Shown here in pieces: positions 1 to 5,891 of a stretch of DNA of 5,891 nt. The notes beneath the pieces were generated by a model that was not told the origin of the DNA, ran no database searches, and saw only the letters and a list, made by a program, of their open reading frames with translations. Source of the stretch: Desulfamplus sp. (lineage in GTDB: Bacteria; Desulfobacterota; Desulfobacteria; Desulfobacterales; Desulfobacteraceae); the NCBI GenBank assembly GCA_015231395.1, contig JADGBP010000161.1, forward strand, positions 1 through 5,891, written 5' to 3'. The first letter of the stretch is position 1. Every line of letters starts with the position of its first letter. The position numbers and the translations under genes were made by a program.

Positions 1-348
1 CCAAGATACTGGCCTGAAAAAATATGCTGGAAACTCTCGTATGAATACTGGCATTCCAAGGGAGGGCATATCCGTATCTATACAAAAAAAGAGCTGTTGA
101 ACAAAGTTCTCGGATTGGGATTTGTGTTTCATGGCAGCCATCACGCCCACAGCCTGCATACTCCCTTCTGGTGGCTCAAATGTTTGACAGGTCTTAACCG
201 GAAAAATTCTGATTCAAGGATAATAACCATTTATCACAAACTGCTGGTGTGGGATCTGATGGAAAAGCCCTTTATCACCGGATTTATAGAAAAACTTCTC
301 AACCCTGTCATGGGAAAAAGTCTGGTGCTATATTTTATCAATTCGTAG
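1..348 (+). CDS. Class I SAM-dependent methyltransferase, C-terminal part (5' end outside window)
   Basis: The frame is open from base 1 to a TAG stop at 346-348, giving the last 115 residues of a protein that begins upstream; a TTG at 97 is an internal leucine, not a start. The visible part has the C-terminal half of a Methyltransf_11/25-like fold: a GGHIRIYTKKEL segment followed by a LGLGF strand, the usual last strands of the Rossmann-like methyltransferase core. After it comes an aromatic and His-rich stretch (HHAHSLHTPFWWLK), then a tail with YHKLLVWDLM and LLNPVMGKSLVLYF that I associate with a conserved subgroup of such enzymes. The SAM-binding glycine motif would lie outside the window, so the substrate cannot be inferred. 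The gene converges on hypB with 49 bases between the stops; no clear hairpin terminator is visible there. The family call is fairly sure, the exact role unknown. Confidence 0.72.
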   Translation, partial: PRYWPEKICWKLSYEYWHSKGGHIRIYTKKELLNKVLGLGFVFHGSHHAHSLHTPFWWLKCLTGLNRKNSDSRIITIYHKLLVWDLMEKPFITGFIEKLLNPVMGKSLVLYFINS

Positions 349-397
349 AAAATAATCTAATACGGTACTATAAAAAAATTATCGTGCTTGAAATTAA

Positions 398-1054
398 CTA
401 TTTGCCAACACATGCTGAAAGCCACTTAATCCAGGGGATAAATCCCTCTTCGGTTTTTGCAGACAACGGGAAAACAGGCATTCCAGGATGCACTTTTTTC
501 ATGTTATCAACAGCGTCCTGTGCATTGCAGTCAAGGTATGGCAGCAGATCAATCTTGTTGAGGATCGCGACATCTGCAACTTGAAACATAAGAGGATACT
601 TTAAAGGCTTATCCTCCCCTTCTGTAACACTCAATACTACCGCCCTTTCATTCTCCCCAATATCAAACTCTGCCGGACAGACCAGATTACCGATATTTTC
701 AACTATAAGCAGATCAAGACCATCAAGATCAAGCTCTCTTGCAGCCTTGTCAATCATATTGGCAGACAGATGACAATCTCCGCCAAACTGGTCAGTATTA
801 ATCTGAACCACCTGAGCACCAGTAGCCTCGAGACGGTCTGCATCGTTTCGTGTGCAAATATCGCCTACAATTACACCGGTTCTTATTTTTGGCATAATCA
901 TTTTCAGGGTTTTGCAAAGAGTTTCTGTTTTTCCTGAGCCTGGCGAACTCATCATATTAAGAACAAAAACATTGTTATCTTTGAAATATTTTCTGTTTTT
1001 CTCAGCCTGACTTTCATTGGCTTCAAGAACTTTTTTTTGAATTTTAATTTCCAT
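398..1054 (-). CDS. hypB: Hydrogenase nickel incorporation GTPase HypB
   Basis: HypB is the cytoplasmic SIMIBI-class GTPase that works with HypA to load nickel into the large subunit of [NiFe]-hydrogenase. The 218-residue protein shows, in order, the P-loop SSPGSGKT (36-43), the GDICTRNDADR switch region (64-74), the metal-site pair Cys94-His95 in GGDCHL, the ENIGNLVCPA motif with the third metal ligand Cys126 (119-128), the SVTEGEDKPLKYP block (142-154) and the base-specificity motif NKID (166-169). It lacks the N-terminal CxxCGC nickel site of E. coli HypB and any His-rich stretch, so only the G-domain metal site remains. The loop before Cys94 reads NTDQFGGD, a little longer than the NTG..CHL form I remember. 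The ATG at 1054 has AAAGG about 10 bases upstream. It is the last gene of the leftward run, 138 bases after hypA. hypC-F are not in the window. Confidence 0.96.
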   Translation of the reverse strand: MEIKIQKKVLEANESQAEKNRKYFKDNNVFVLNMMSSPGSGKTETLCKTLKMIMPKIRTGVIVGDICTRNDADRLEATGAQVVQINTDQFGGDCHLSANMIDKAARELDLDGLDLLIVENIGNLVCPAEFDIGENERAVVLSVTEGEDKPLKYPLMFQVADVAILNKIDLLPYLDCNAQDAVDNMKKVHPGMPVFPLSAKTEEGFIPWIKWLSACVGK

Positions 1055-1097
1055 CTTTAGTAGCCTTTTGGTTTTTTATAACCTCTTGAGATTTTTT

Positions 1098-1142
1098 ATT
1101 ATTCAGGAATTTCAATCCTGAAATAATTGCAGCGAAGCTGCA
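1098..1142. repeat. Two adjacent inverted repeats in the hypA-hypB gap
   Basis: The 138-base gap 1055-1192 holds no gene. It contains an imperfect palindrome with arms 1098-1110 and 1115-1127 (ATTATTCAGGAAT against ATCCTGAAATAAT, pairing with one bulge). Immediately next to it is a perfect 6-bp hairpin, TGCAGC (1128-1133), loop GAA, GCTGCA (1137-1142). On the coding (minus) strand the GC hairpin comes first, then the larger AT-rich one, followed by a run of A rather than U. This is therefore not a standard intrinsic terminator. It could be an mRNA processing or stability element between hypA and hypB, or a remnant of a small palindromic repeat. The structure is read directly from the sequence; the function is not known. 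Confidence 0.6.
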
Positions 1143-1192
1143 TATGTTCTAATCTTTTTGATTACTTACCATAAAAATGCGATATTCTGAAA

Positions 1193-1540
1193 TTATTCTG
1201 CAAGCTCAATGGAGACAATTTCAAGTTCCCTGCCGGAGATTATTTCAACTGTCCCATCCTTGCATGACGGACATGAAAAAATAGGTTCATCAACCTCCCA
1301 CAGATGTTGGCATGAATTGCATTTAATTCTGACAGGAACATGCTCAATAATAAGCTTAGCACCTTCCAGAGGAGAATCCTTTGCAATAATTTCAAAGCAG
1401 AATTTTAGACTATCCTCAACCACCGCAGCAAGTTTTCCAACCTTTAAATTAAGCGTTTCAACTTTTGGATTGATAATATCTTTCGGTATTGAGGCAATGG
1501 CGATATTTATCATCTGCTGGGCAACACCCATTTCATGCAT
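1193..1540 (-). CDS. hypA: Hydrogenase maturation nickel metallochaperone HypA
   Basis: HypA binds Ni(II) and passes it, with HypB, to the hydrogenase large-subunit precursor in the cytoplasm. The protein is 115 residues, the normal family size. It starts with the invariant MHE motif, in which His2 is the nickel ligand. It has the conserved core VETLNLKVGKLAAVVEDSLKFCFEII (28-52) and a zinc-binding loop formed by Cys74-x2-Cys77 and Cys90-x2-Cys93, and ends with the usual acidic, hydrophobic strand (ELEIVSIEL). The ATG at 1540 is fixed by the MHE N-terminus and by AGGAG 8 bases upstream. It follows the aminotransferase stop by only 18 bases, so the two are almost certainly cotranscribed. hypB follows after 138 bases, a longer gap than is common for this gene pair. 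Confidence 0.97.
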   Translation of the reverse strand: MHEMGVAQQMINIAIASIPKDIINPKVETLNLKVGKLAAVVEDSLKFCFEIIAKDSPLEGAKLIIEHVPVRIKCNSCQHLWEVDEPIFSCPSCKDGTVEIISGRELEIVSIELAE

Positions 1541-1548
1541 GTTAGTTA

Positions 1549-1553
1549 CTCCT
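1549..1553 (-). promoter_or_regulatory. Ribosome binding site of hypA
   Basis: On the minus strand AGGAG lies 8 bases before the hypA ATG, entirely inside the 18-base gap after the aminotransferase stop. It is the strongest Shine-Dalgarno match among the genes of the window and supports both the start at 1540 and cotranscription with the aminotransferase. Confidence 0.8.
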
Positions 1554-1558
1554 CTGTG

Positions 1559-2854
1559 TCAACTGAAACGCTCCATAACTCTTTTAAATGCCGGCATTGA
1601 TTTTCTGATGGTCTCATCTTCCACGCAAAAGGCAAGCCTGAAATGTCCGGGATCTCCGAATCCACTGCCAGGCACAGCAAGAATAAGTTCTTCCTGAAGA
1701 GCTTTGACAAATTTAACGTCATCTTCAATCGGTGATTGCGGAAATAGATAAAATGCTCCAGGCGGTATTGTAAAACTGTATCCCGCATTGGCAAGCCCCT
1801 CGCAGAAGATATCTCTTTTTCTTCGATATGCATTGATGTCAACACTTGCACCATCAAGTAGGGGTAACACCCGCTGCATCATGGCGGGAGCATTTACAAA
1901 CCCCAAAATCCTGTTAGTCAGAGACAAAGCTTGCCTAAGTTTTTCTCGATATTCTGCTTTTGGGTTTATGGCAAGATAACCAATTCTTTCTCCAGGCAAA
2001 GATAAATCCTTGGAGTGCGATGTTGCCACAATAGTTTGATCATAGCATGTAAAAACAGAAGGAACATCAACATCATCAAACACAATTTTGCGATATGGCT
2101 CATCAGAAACAAGGTAAATAATAGCACCGTATTCTTGACTCTTTTTTTTCAGCAACTCTCCCAGAGCCTTAAGGCTTGATTCAGAATAGATCTGTCCAGT
2201 AGGATTGTTTGGCGAATTAATGAGCATAATCCTTGTTTTCGGGTTTATCGCCTCTTCAATCGCGGTAAGATCAAGAGAAAAATCCTGTTTTGACTTAACA
2301 GTTTTAAGTACCCCTCCGTGGTTGTCCGCATAAAAAGTGTATTCAACAAAAAAAGGGCTGCTGACCAGCACCTCCTCTCCGTGATTAAGAAGAGCCTTGA
2401 ACACCACATTGAGACCACCTGCAGCACCACATGTCATTACAATATCATCAGCAGTTATATTCGCTGTGCCATCTGTTTGGTTGCATGTGCTCTCTGTTTG
2501 GTTGCCTGTGTTTTCTGTTTGTTTACCTGTAACCTCAGTTCGATTGCCCGAGCCTTCTGTTTGCTTACCCGTTTTTCCTGCCTGTTCGGTTCTTACTTTT
2601 TCTGCAACATATTCCCGCACAAACGCAAATCCACTGTTTGCCATATAGGCATGAGCCCATTTTTCTTTTTGTTTTGCCACAATTTCAAGGGCATTCTGAA
2701 ACGCTTCCGGCGGCGGCAGATTGGGATTGCCGATACTGAAATCAAATACATTGTCACTGCCATACTGTGCTTTTAGGCGGGTTCCCTCCTCAAACATCTT
2801 TCGTATCCATGAAGATTTTGAAATTGTCTGTTCAATTTTTGCCGCTATGGTCAT
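1559..2854 (-). CDS. Pyridoxal-phosphate-dependent aminotransferase (class I/II) with an internal heptapeptide-repeat insertion
   Basis: This is a fold-type I aminotransferase of the aspartate-aminotransferase superfamily, 431 residues, where about 390-400 is usual. Visible motifs: N-terminal SSWIRKMFEEG (14-24), FSIGNPNLPPP (39-49), TCGAAGGLN (141-149) for the PLP phosphate loop, SPNNPTG with the conserved Asn217 (214-220), SDEPY with Asp251 and Tyr254 contacting the cofactor (250-254), the Schiff-base lysine Lys282 in SHSKDLSLPGERIGY, Arg290 near the phosphate, and Arg406 (FRLAF) for the substrate carboxylate. All catalytic residues are present, so it should be active; the amino-acid substrate cannot be read from the sequence. 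Residues 96-130 are five tandem copies of a 7-residue unit (GKQTEGS, GNRTEVT, GKQTENT, GNQTEST, CNQTDGT), inserted just before ITADDIVMT. The ATG at 2854 is preceded by GGAG at 12 bases, rather far, and an in-frame stop lies just upstream. A promoter upstream (2928-2955) and hypA close downstream suggest an aminotransferase-hypA-hypB unit. Confidence 0.93.
   Translation of the reverse strand: MTIAAKIEQTISKSSWIRKMFEEGTRLKAQYGSDNVFDFSIGNPNLPPPEAFQNALEIVAKQKEKWAHAYMANSGFAFVREYVAEKVRTEQAGKTGKQTEGSGNRTEVTGKQTENTGNQTESTCNQTDGTANITADDIVMTCGAAGGLNVVFKALLNHGEEVLVSSPFFVEYTFYADNHGGVLKTVKSKQDFSLDLTAIEEAINPKTRIMLINSPNNPTGQIYSESSLKALGELLKKKSQEYGAIIYLVSDEPYRKIVFDDVDVPSVFTCYDQTIVATSHSKDLSLPGERIGYLAINPKAEYREKLRQALSLTNRILGFVNAPAMMQRVLPLLDGASVDINAYRRKRDIFCEGLANAGYSFTIPPGAFYLFPQSPIEDDVKFVKALQEELILAVPGSGFGDPGHFRLAFCVEDETIRKSMPAFKRVMERFS
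2465..2569 (-). repeat. In-frame 21-bp tandem repeat (5 units) in the aminotransferase gene
   Basis: Five contiguous 21-bp units run 2465-2485, 2486-2506, 2507-2527, 2528-2548 and 2549-2569. Read on the plus strand, each has a core like CTGTTTGGTTGC, recurring exactly every 21 bases (2473, 2494, 2515, 2536, 2557). The first and second units match at 18 of 21 positions, the second and third at 17 of 21; the fourth is the most diverged. A poor sixth match continues to 2590. The repeats encode heptapeptides of consensus G-N/K-Q-T-E-x-S/T, rich in polar residues and probably an exposed loop. The flanking ANITADD (131-137) loosely resembles the CNQTDGT unit, so the array may have grown from the native loop (inference). 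Confidence 0.92.
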
Positions 2855-2927
2855 AATAAATCACATCTCCGGTTCTGTTTGTTTGTCTGAAGTGTCAGGA
2901 TTGGATTCTAAGCTTATCCACTCTCTG

Positions 2928-2955
2928 ATTATTTTTTCATTGCCTGAAGTGTCAA
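2928..2955 (-). promoter_or_regulatory. Sigma70-type promoter upstream of aminotransferase-hypA-hypB
   Basis: On the minus strand a perfect -35 hexamer TTGACA (2955-2950) is followed after 16 bases by AATAAT (2933-2928), five of six matches to the -10 consensus. Transcription would start near 2920, leaving a leader of about 66 bases before the aminotransferase ATG at 2854. It lies in the 151-base gap after tgt, so the downstream genes can probably be expressed independently of queA-tgt. The call rests on consensus match only. Confidence 0.6.
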
Positions 2956-2972
2956 CCGGAAGATGAGGACTA

Positions 2973-3005
2973 CCGGTTGGTTTTTGAAGCAGGTTGGTTT
3001 TTGAA

Positions 3006-3006
<1 letters not shown>
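2973..3006. repeat. 17-bp tandem duplication abutting the tgt stop codon
   Basis: Two adjacent 17-bp units, 2973-2989 and 2990-3006, match at 15 of 17 positions and share the 14-mer GGTTGGTTTTTGAA. The last base of the second unit is the last base of the tgt stop codon. The period is not a multiple of three, unlike the repeats inside the genes. Close by, AACCGG (2954-2959) and CCGGTT (2973-2978) form a 6-bp inverted repeat with a 13-base loop. Confidence 0.8.
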
Positions 3007-4235
<1,229 letters not shown>

Positions 4236-4316
4236 CTACTATCAATCTCTTCAGTAGCATATTTCAACAAAATATCGACTTCCAAAAAAATATTTTGGTA
4301 TCTCAATTTTTAAGAA

Positions 4317-4342
4317 GGGCAACCACAAAGGGTTGCCCCTAC
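4317..4342. repeat. GTAGGGGC-type palindromic intergenic element between queA and tgt
   Basis: In the 180-base gap 4200-4379 lies a perfect 8-bp inverted repeat, GGGCAACC (4317-4324) and GGTTGCCC (4331-4338), with loop ACAAAG, extended by CCTAC on the right (minus strand reads GTAGGGGCAACCC at its start). It is much richer in GC than its surroundings. From memory, palindromes starting GTAGGGGC are found dispersed between genes in many bacterial genomes, so I read it as a REP/MITE-like element; this was not searched. On the minus strand the hairpin is followed by TTCTTAAAAA, a weak U-tract, so partial termination between queA and tgt is possible. The rest of the gap shows only an AT-rich palindrome (CCAAAA ... 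TTTTGG near 4282-4298) and no gene. Confidence 0.6.
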
Positions 4343-4379
4343 AGTGCTCTTGCCAATTTAATTATCTGGAAAACTATAA

Positions 4380-5600
4380 TTACTCCAGTAACATGGCATC
4401 TCCATAACTGAAAAACCGGTATTTTTTATCAACCGCCTCTTTATAGGCTTTTAGAATCAAATCTCGTCCTGAAAAAGCCGAAACCAGCATCAGCAGTGTG
4501 GATTCCGGCAGATGGAAATTGGTAATCATGGCATCTACCATTTTAAATGTGTAGCCAGGATAGATAAAAAGATTACACATGCCATTACCTGAATGAAGTT
4601 TTCCTTGAGCATCCGTGGCATACTCAAGTGTTCTTACTGATGTTGTGCCGACTGCAATTACTCTCCTGCCCTCTGATTTTGCCTTGTTCACAGCCTTGGC
4701 AGATGCTTCTGGTATGGAGAAAAATTCGGAATGAATCTGATGTTCACGAATATCTTTTACTCTTACCGGAATAAAAGTGCCATAACCTACATGCAGTGTA
4801 ATATCTACAAATTCAATTCCCTTTGCCACAAGATTCTGCATAAGAGAGTGCGTAAAATGAAGACCTGCCGTGGGAGCTGCCACAGCACCTTTTTCAGTTG
4901 CATAGACGGTCTGATAACTCTCTTTGTCATCAATATGCTTCAGATCATTATTATTTTTTGTATGGTCATTCCTGAGGATATATGGAGGTAAGGGAATTTC
5001 ACCGAAATTTTCAAGTACATCATAAAAATCAAAATCTTTGCTACAAGGAGATAAAAACCTGACCGTAAAAATCGCACCGTTAACACATTCAACTCTGGCT
5101 TCAAGTTTATCGCCAGATCCGACTTTTTCTCTATTATTACCAAATTCGACTCTTTTCCCGTTAATACCAGATTCGGGTCTTTCTTCGTTACTGCTAAATC
5201 CGGTTTTTATTCCCGACAGCAGCAAAGTCTCGGCTCTTCTTTCCAGTCGCAGCAAAGTCCCGGGTTTTGGGCTTTTTGATGCCCTTATCATACAGTCACA
5301 CTCAAAATAACCATTTTTTTCTTGCATGACCATACCGCCGGCATAATCAAGAATCAGAACCTCAACTTTCCCCCCGCTCTCCTTGTGACCTTTAAGCCTT
5401 GCCGGTATAACCCGTGTATTATTGATGACTACAAGATCATCTGGTTTCAGAAGATTTTCAATATCCTTGAAAAGGTGATGTGAAATTCCAGCTTCTTTTT
5501 TATCAAGCCTTAACAGCCTTGAATCTTCCCTGTTTTCTGAAGGTTGCTGGGCAATCTGATCTTCAGGAAGGCAATATACGTAATCTGAAAGTAAATACAT
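4380..5600 (-). CDS. queA: S-adenosylmethionine:tRNA ribosyltransferase-isomerase QueA
   Basis: QueA transfers and isomerises the ribosyl part of SAM onto preQ1 at tRNA position 34, giving epoxyqueuosine. Family motifs are intact: N-terminal LSDYVYCLPEDQIAQQP (4-20), VVINNTRVIPARL (57-69), YQTVYA (229-234), AAPTAGLHFT (241-250), LHVGYGTFIPVR (269-280), H-QIHSEFFSIP (287-297), VGTTSVRTLE (317-326), MITNFHLPESTLLMLVSAF (358-376) and RFFSYGDAMLL (395-405). At 406 residues it is about 50 longer than usual. The excess lies mainly in repeat-derived residues 113-170, plus an Asn/Asp/Lys-rich loop of about ten extra residues at 211-227. The ATG at 5600 is the only possible start because an in-frame TGA lies four codons upstream. 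Its nearest GGAG is 15 bases away, so initiation may be weak. It follows the DUF2065 gene by 25 bases and precedes tgt, its pathway partner. Confidence 0.97.
   Translation of the reverse strand: MYLLSDYVYCLPEDQIAQQPSENREDSRLLRLDKKEAGISHHLFKDIENLLKPDDLVVINNTRVIPARLKGHKESGGKVEVLILDYAGGMVMQEKNGYFECDCMIRASKSPKPGTLLRLERRAETLLLSGIKTGFSSNEERPESGINGKRVEFGNNREKVGSGDKLEARVECVNGAIFTVRFLSPCSKDFDFYDVLENFGEIPLPPYILRNDHTKNNNDLKHIDDKESYQTVYATEKGAVAAPTAGLHFTHSLMQNLVAKGIEFVDITLHVGYGTFIPVRVKDIREHQIHSEFFSIPEASAKAVNKAKSEGRRVIAVGTTSVRTLEYATDAQGKLHSGNGMCNLFIYPGYTFKMVDAMITNFHLPESTLLMLVSAFSGRDLILKAYKEAVDKKYRFFSYGDAMLLE
5113..5220 (-). repeat. In-frame 27-bp tandem repeat (3 clear units plus a decayed fourth) in queA
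   Basis: Units run 5113-5139, 5140-5166, 5167-5193 and 5194-5220. Neighbouring units among the first three match at 19 of 27 positions; the fourth is recognisable only in its first ten or so bases. The marker CCAGATTCGG and its variants recur every 27 bases. The encoded 9-residue units include FSSNEERPE, SGINGKRVE, FGNNREKVG and SGDKLEARV (residues 135-170), hydrophilic and glycine-rich. The array is older and more diverged than those in tgt and the aminotransferase. Confidence 0.8.
5219..5263 (-). repeat. 15-bp direct repeat 30 bases apart in queA
   Basis: GCAGCAAAGTCTCGG (5219-5233) and GCAGCAAAGTCCCGG (5249-5263) match at 14 of 15 positions at an in-frame spacing of 30 bases. They encode AETLLL and PGTLLR, giving the protein stretch GTLLRLERRAETLLLSG (residues 114-130). 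The repeat directly adjoins the 27-bp array, so the whole segment 113-170 of QueA appears built from duplications. Confidence 0.75.
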
Positions 5601-5625
5601 TAGTCTGATTCAATGCTCCGATAAT

Positions 5626-5817
5626 TTACAAAACACTTTTCCCAAAATAGACAACTCCAAGACCAAGAAGCATGAGAAAAGCCCCGAAACGGCGTAATGC
5701 ATTTTCCGGAAGTTGGGTTACTGTAAAAACAATCTCTTTCATCTTTTCTGGAAAGGCGAAATACGGAAGCCCCTCCACAATCATAACCATTCCAATTACA
5801 CATAGAAAAAACTTCAT
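5626..5817 (-). CDS. DUF2065 family small inner-membrane protein (YjeT-like)
   Basis: The 63-residue protein matches the DUF2065 pattern, typified by E. coli YjeT (about 65 residues): a hydrophobic N-terminal segment (3-21) running into EGLPYFAFP (15-23), a short polar middle, LPENALRRFG (36-45), and a second hydrophobic segment (46-58). It is predicted to span the inner membrane twice as a hairpin; the biochemical function of the family is unknown. The ATG at 5817 has AAGGA 11-12 bases upstream. An overlapping minus-strand frame at 5600-5803 is only a shadow. The gene is the first of the leftward run visible here and precedes queA by 25 bases. The remaining upstream sequence, 5818-5891, is AT-rich (TATTATAAAT near 5850) and may contain the promoter, but no convincing -35/-10 pair stands out. 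Confidence 0.9.
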   Translation of the reverse strand: MKFFLCVIGMVMIVEGLPYFAFPEKMKEIVFTVTQLPENALRRFGAFLMLLGLGVVYFGKSVL

Positions 5818-5891
5818 TGTTTTTAAAATCCTTATTTGTTCAATCCTTGAATTTATAATAATGGTGTAAAATTCCTATCCCTTAGTTTAGG

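Noticed and set aside
349..397. Bidirectional terminator between the convergent methyltransferase and hypB genes
   Set aside because: The 49-base gap is AT-rich with short A and T runs, but I could not find a stem of useful length.
1098..1127. Intrinsic terminator between hypA and hypB
   Set aside because: On the minus strand the hairpin is followed by a run of A, not U, and on the plus strand there is no gene reading into it; the T-run lies on the wrong side.
1209..1697. 162-residue plus-strand reading frame across hypA and the aminotransferase end
   Set aside because: It is antisense to two well-supported genes, has no recognisable domain, and is low in complexity.
2465..2590. CRISPR-like array suggested by regular repeats
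   Set aside because: Units are contiguous with no spacers, keep the reading frame of a conserved enzyme and are diverged between copies; this is a coding minisatellite.
2318..2776. 152-residue plus-strand reading frame inside the aminotransferase gene
   Set aside because: It is the antisense shadow of the aminotransferase and its 21-bp repeats, which make a Cys/Val/Leu-rich artificial repeat protein with no recognisable family.
2871..2897. Second promoter from the other TGACACTTCAG copy
   Set aside because: CTGACA is present on the minus strand, but nothing like a -10 box follows at 16-18 bases.
5600..5803. 67-residue minus-strand reading frame
   Set aside because: It overlaps the DUF2065 gene in another frame; the family motifs (EGLPYFAFP, LPENALRRFG) are in the 5626-5817 frame.
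5818..5891. preQ1 riboswitch ahead of the DUF2065-queA-tgt run
   Set aside because: The leader visible here is short and AT-rich and shows no stem plus A-rich tail arrangement typical of preQ1 aptamers; the window also ends there.

Overview
The window looks like a chromosomal segment of an AT-rich (about 40% GC by eye) Gram-negative anaerobe. The HypA/HypB nickel-insertion proteins imply a [NiFe]-hydrogenase somewhere in the genome. The DUF2065 membrane protein, the style of the aminotransferase and the protein signatures generally recall Desulfobacterota (Desulfobacterales-like sulfate reducers). That assignment is inferred from remembered family resemblance, not from a search.

Layout, left to right. 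Bases 1-348 (+) hold the C-terminal part of a class I SAM-dependent methyltransferase whose start lies outside the window. It converges, across 49 bases, on a leftward run of six genes that fills the rest. In order of transcription (right to left) these are a DUF2065 small membrane protein (5817-5626), queA (5600-4380), tgt (4199-3006), a PLP-dependent aminotransferase (2854-1559), hypA (1540-1193) and hypB (1054-398). queA and tgt act in queuosine tRNA modification: Tgt swaps guanine 34 for preQ1 and QueA then converts preQ1 to epoxyqueuosine. hypA and hypB deliver nickel to hydrogenase. A good sigma70-type promoter (TTGACA, 16 bases, AATAAT) lies between tgt and the aminotransferase, so the aminotransferase-hypA-hypB half can probably be transcribed separately. 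The aminotransferase and hypA are tightly spaced (18 bases, with a strong ribosome binding site in the gap).

The most unusual property is shared by the three largest, consecutive genes. Each carries an in-frame tandem repeat that inserts a hydrophilic low-complexity peptide into a conserved enzyme: five 7-residue (21-bp) units in the aminotransferase, three 6-residue (18-bp) units in Tgt (two identical), and three to four 9-residue (27-bp) units in QueA, next to another short direct repeat. A 17-bp tandem duplication, not a multiple of three, sits in the non-coding DNA directly after tgt. The pattern suggests that this genome tends to create short tandem duplications, which selection tolerates in genes only when they keep the frame and fall in surface loops.

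Non-coding gaps: 1055-1192 (hypA-hypB) contains two adjacent inverted repeats; 2855-3005 contains the promoter and small direct repeats; 4200-4379 contains a GTAGGGGC-type palindromic element resembling a dispersed intergenic repeat; 349-397 and 5818-5891 show nothing I can name with confidence. No tRNA, rRNA, CRISPR array, insertion sequence or phage gene is visible.
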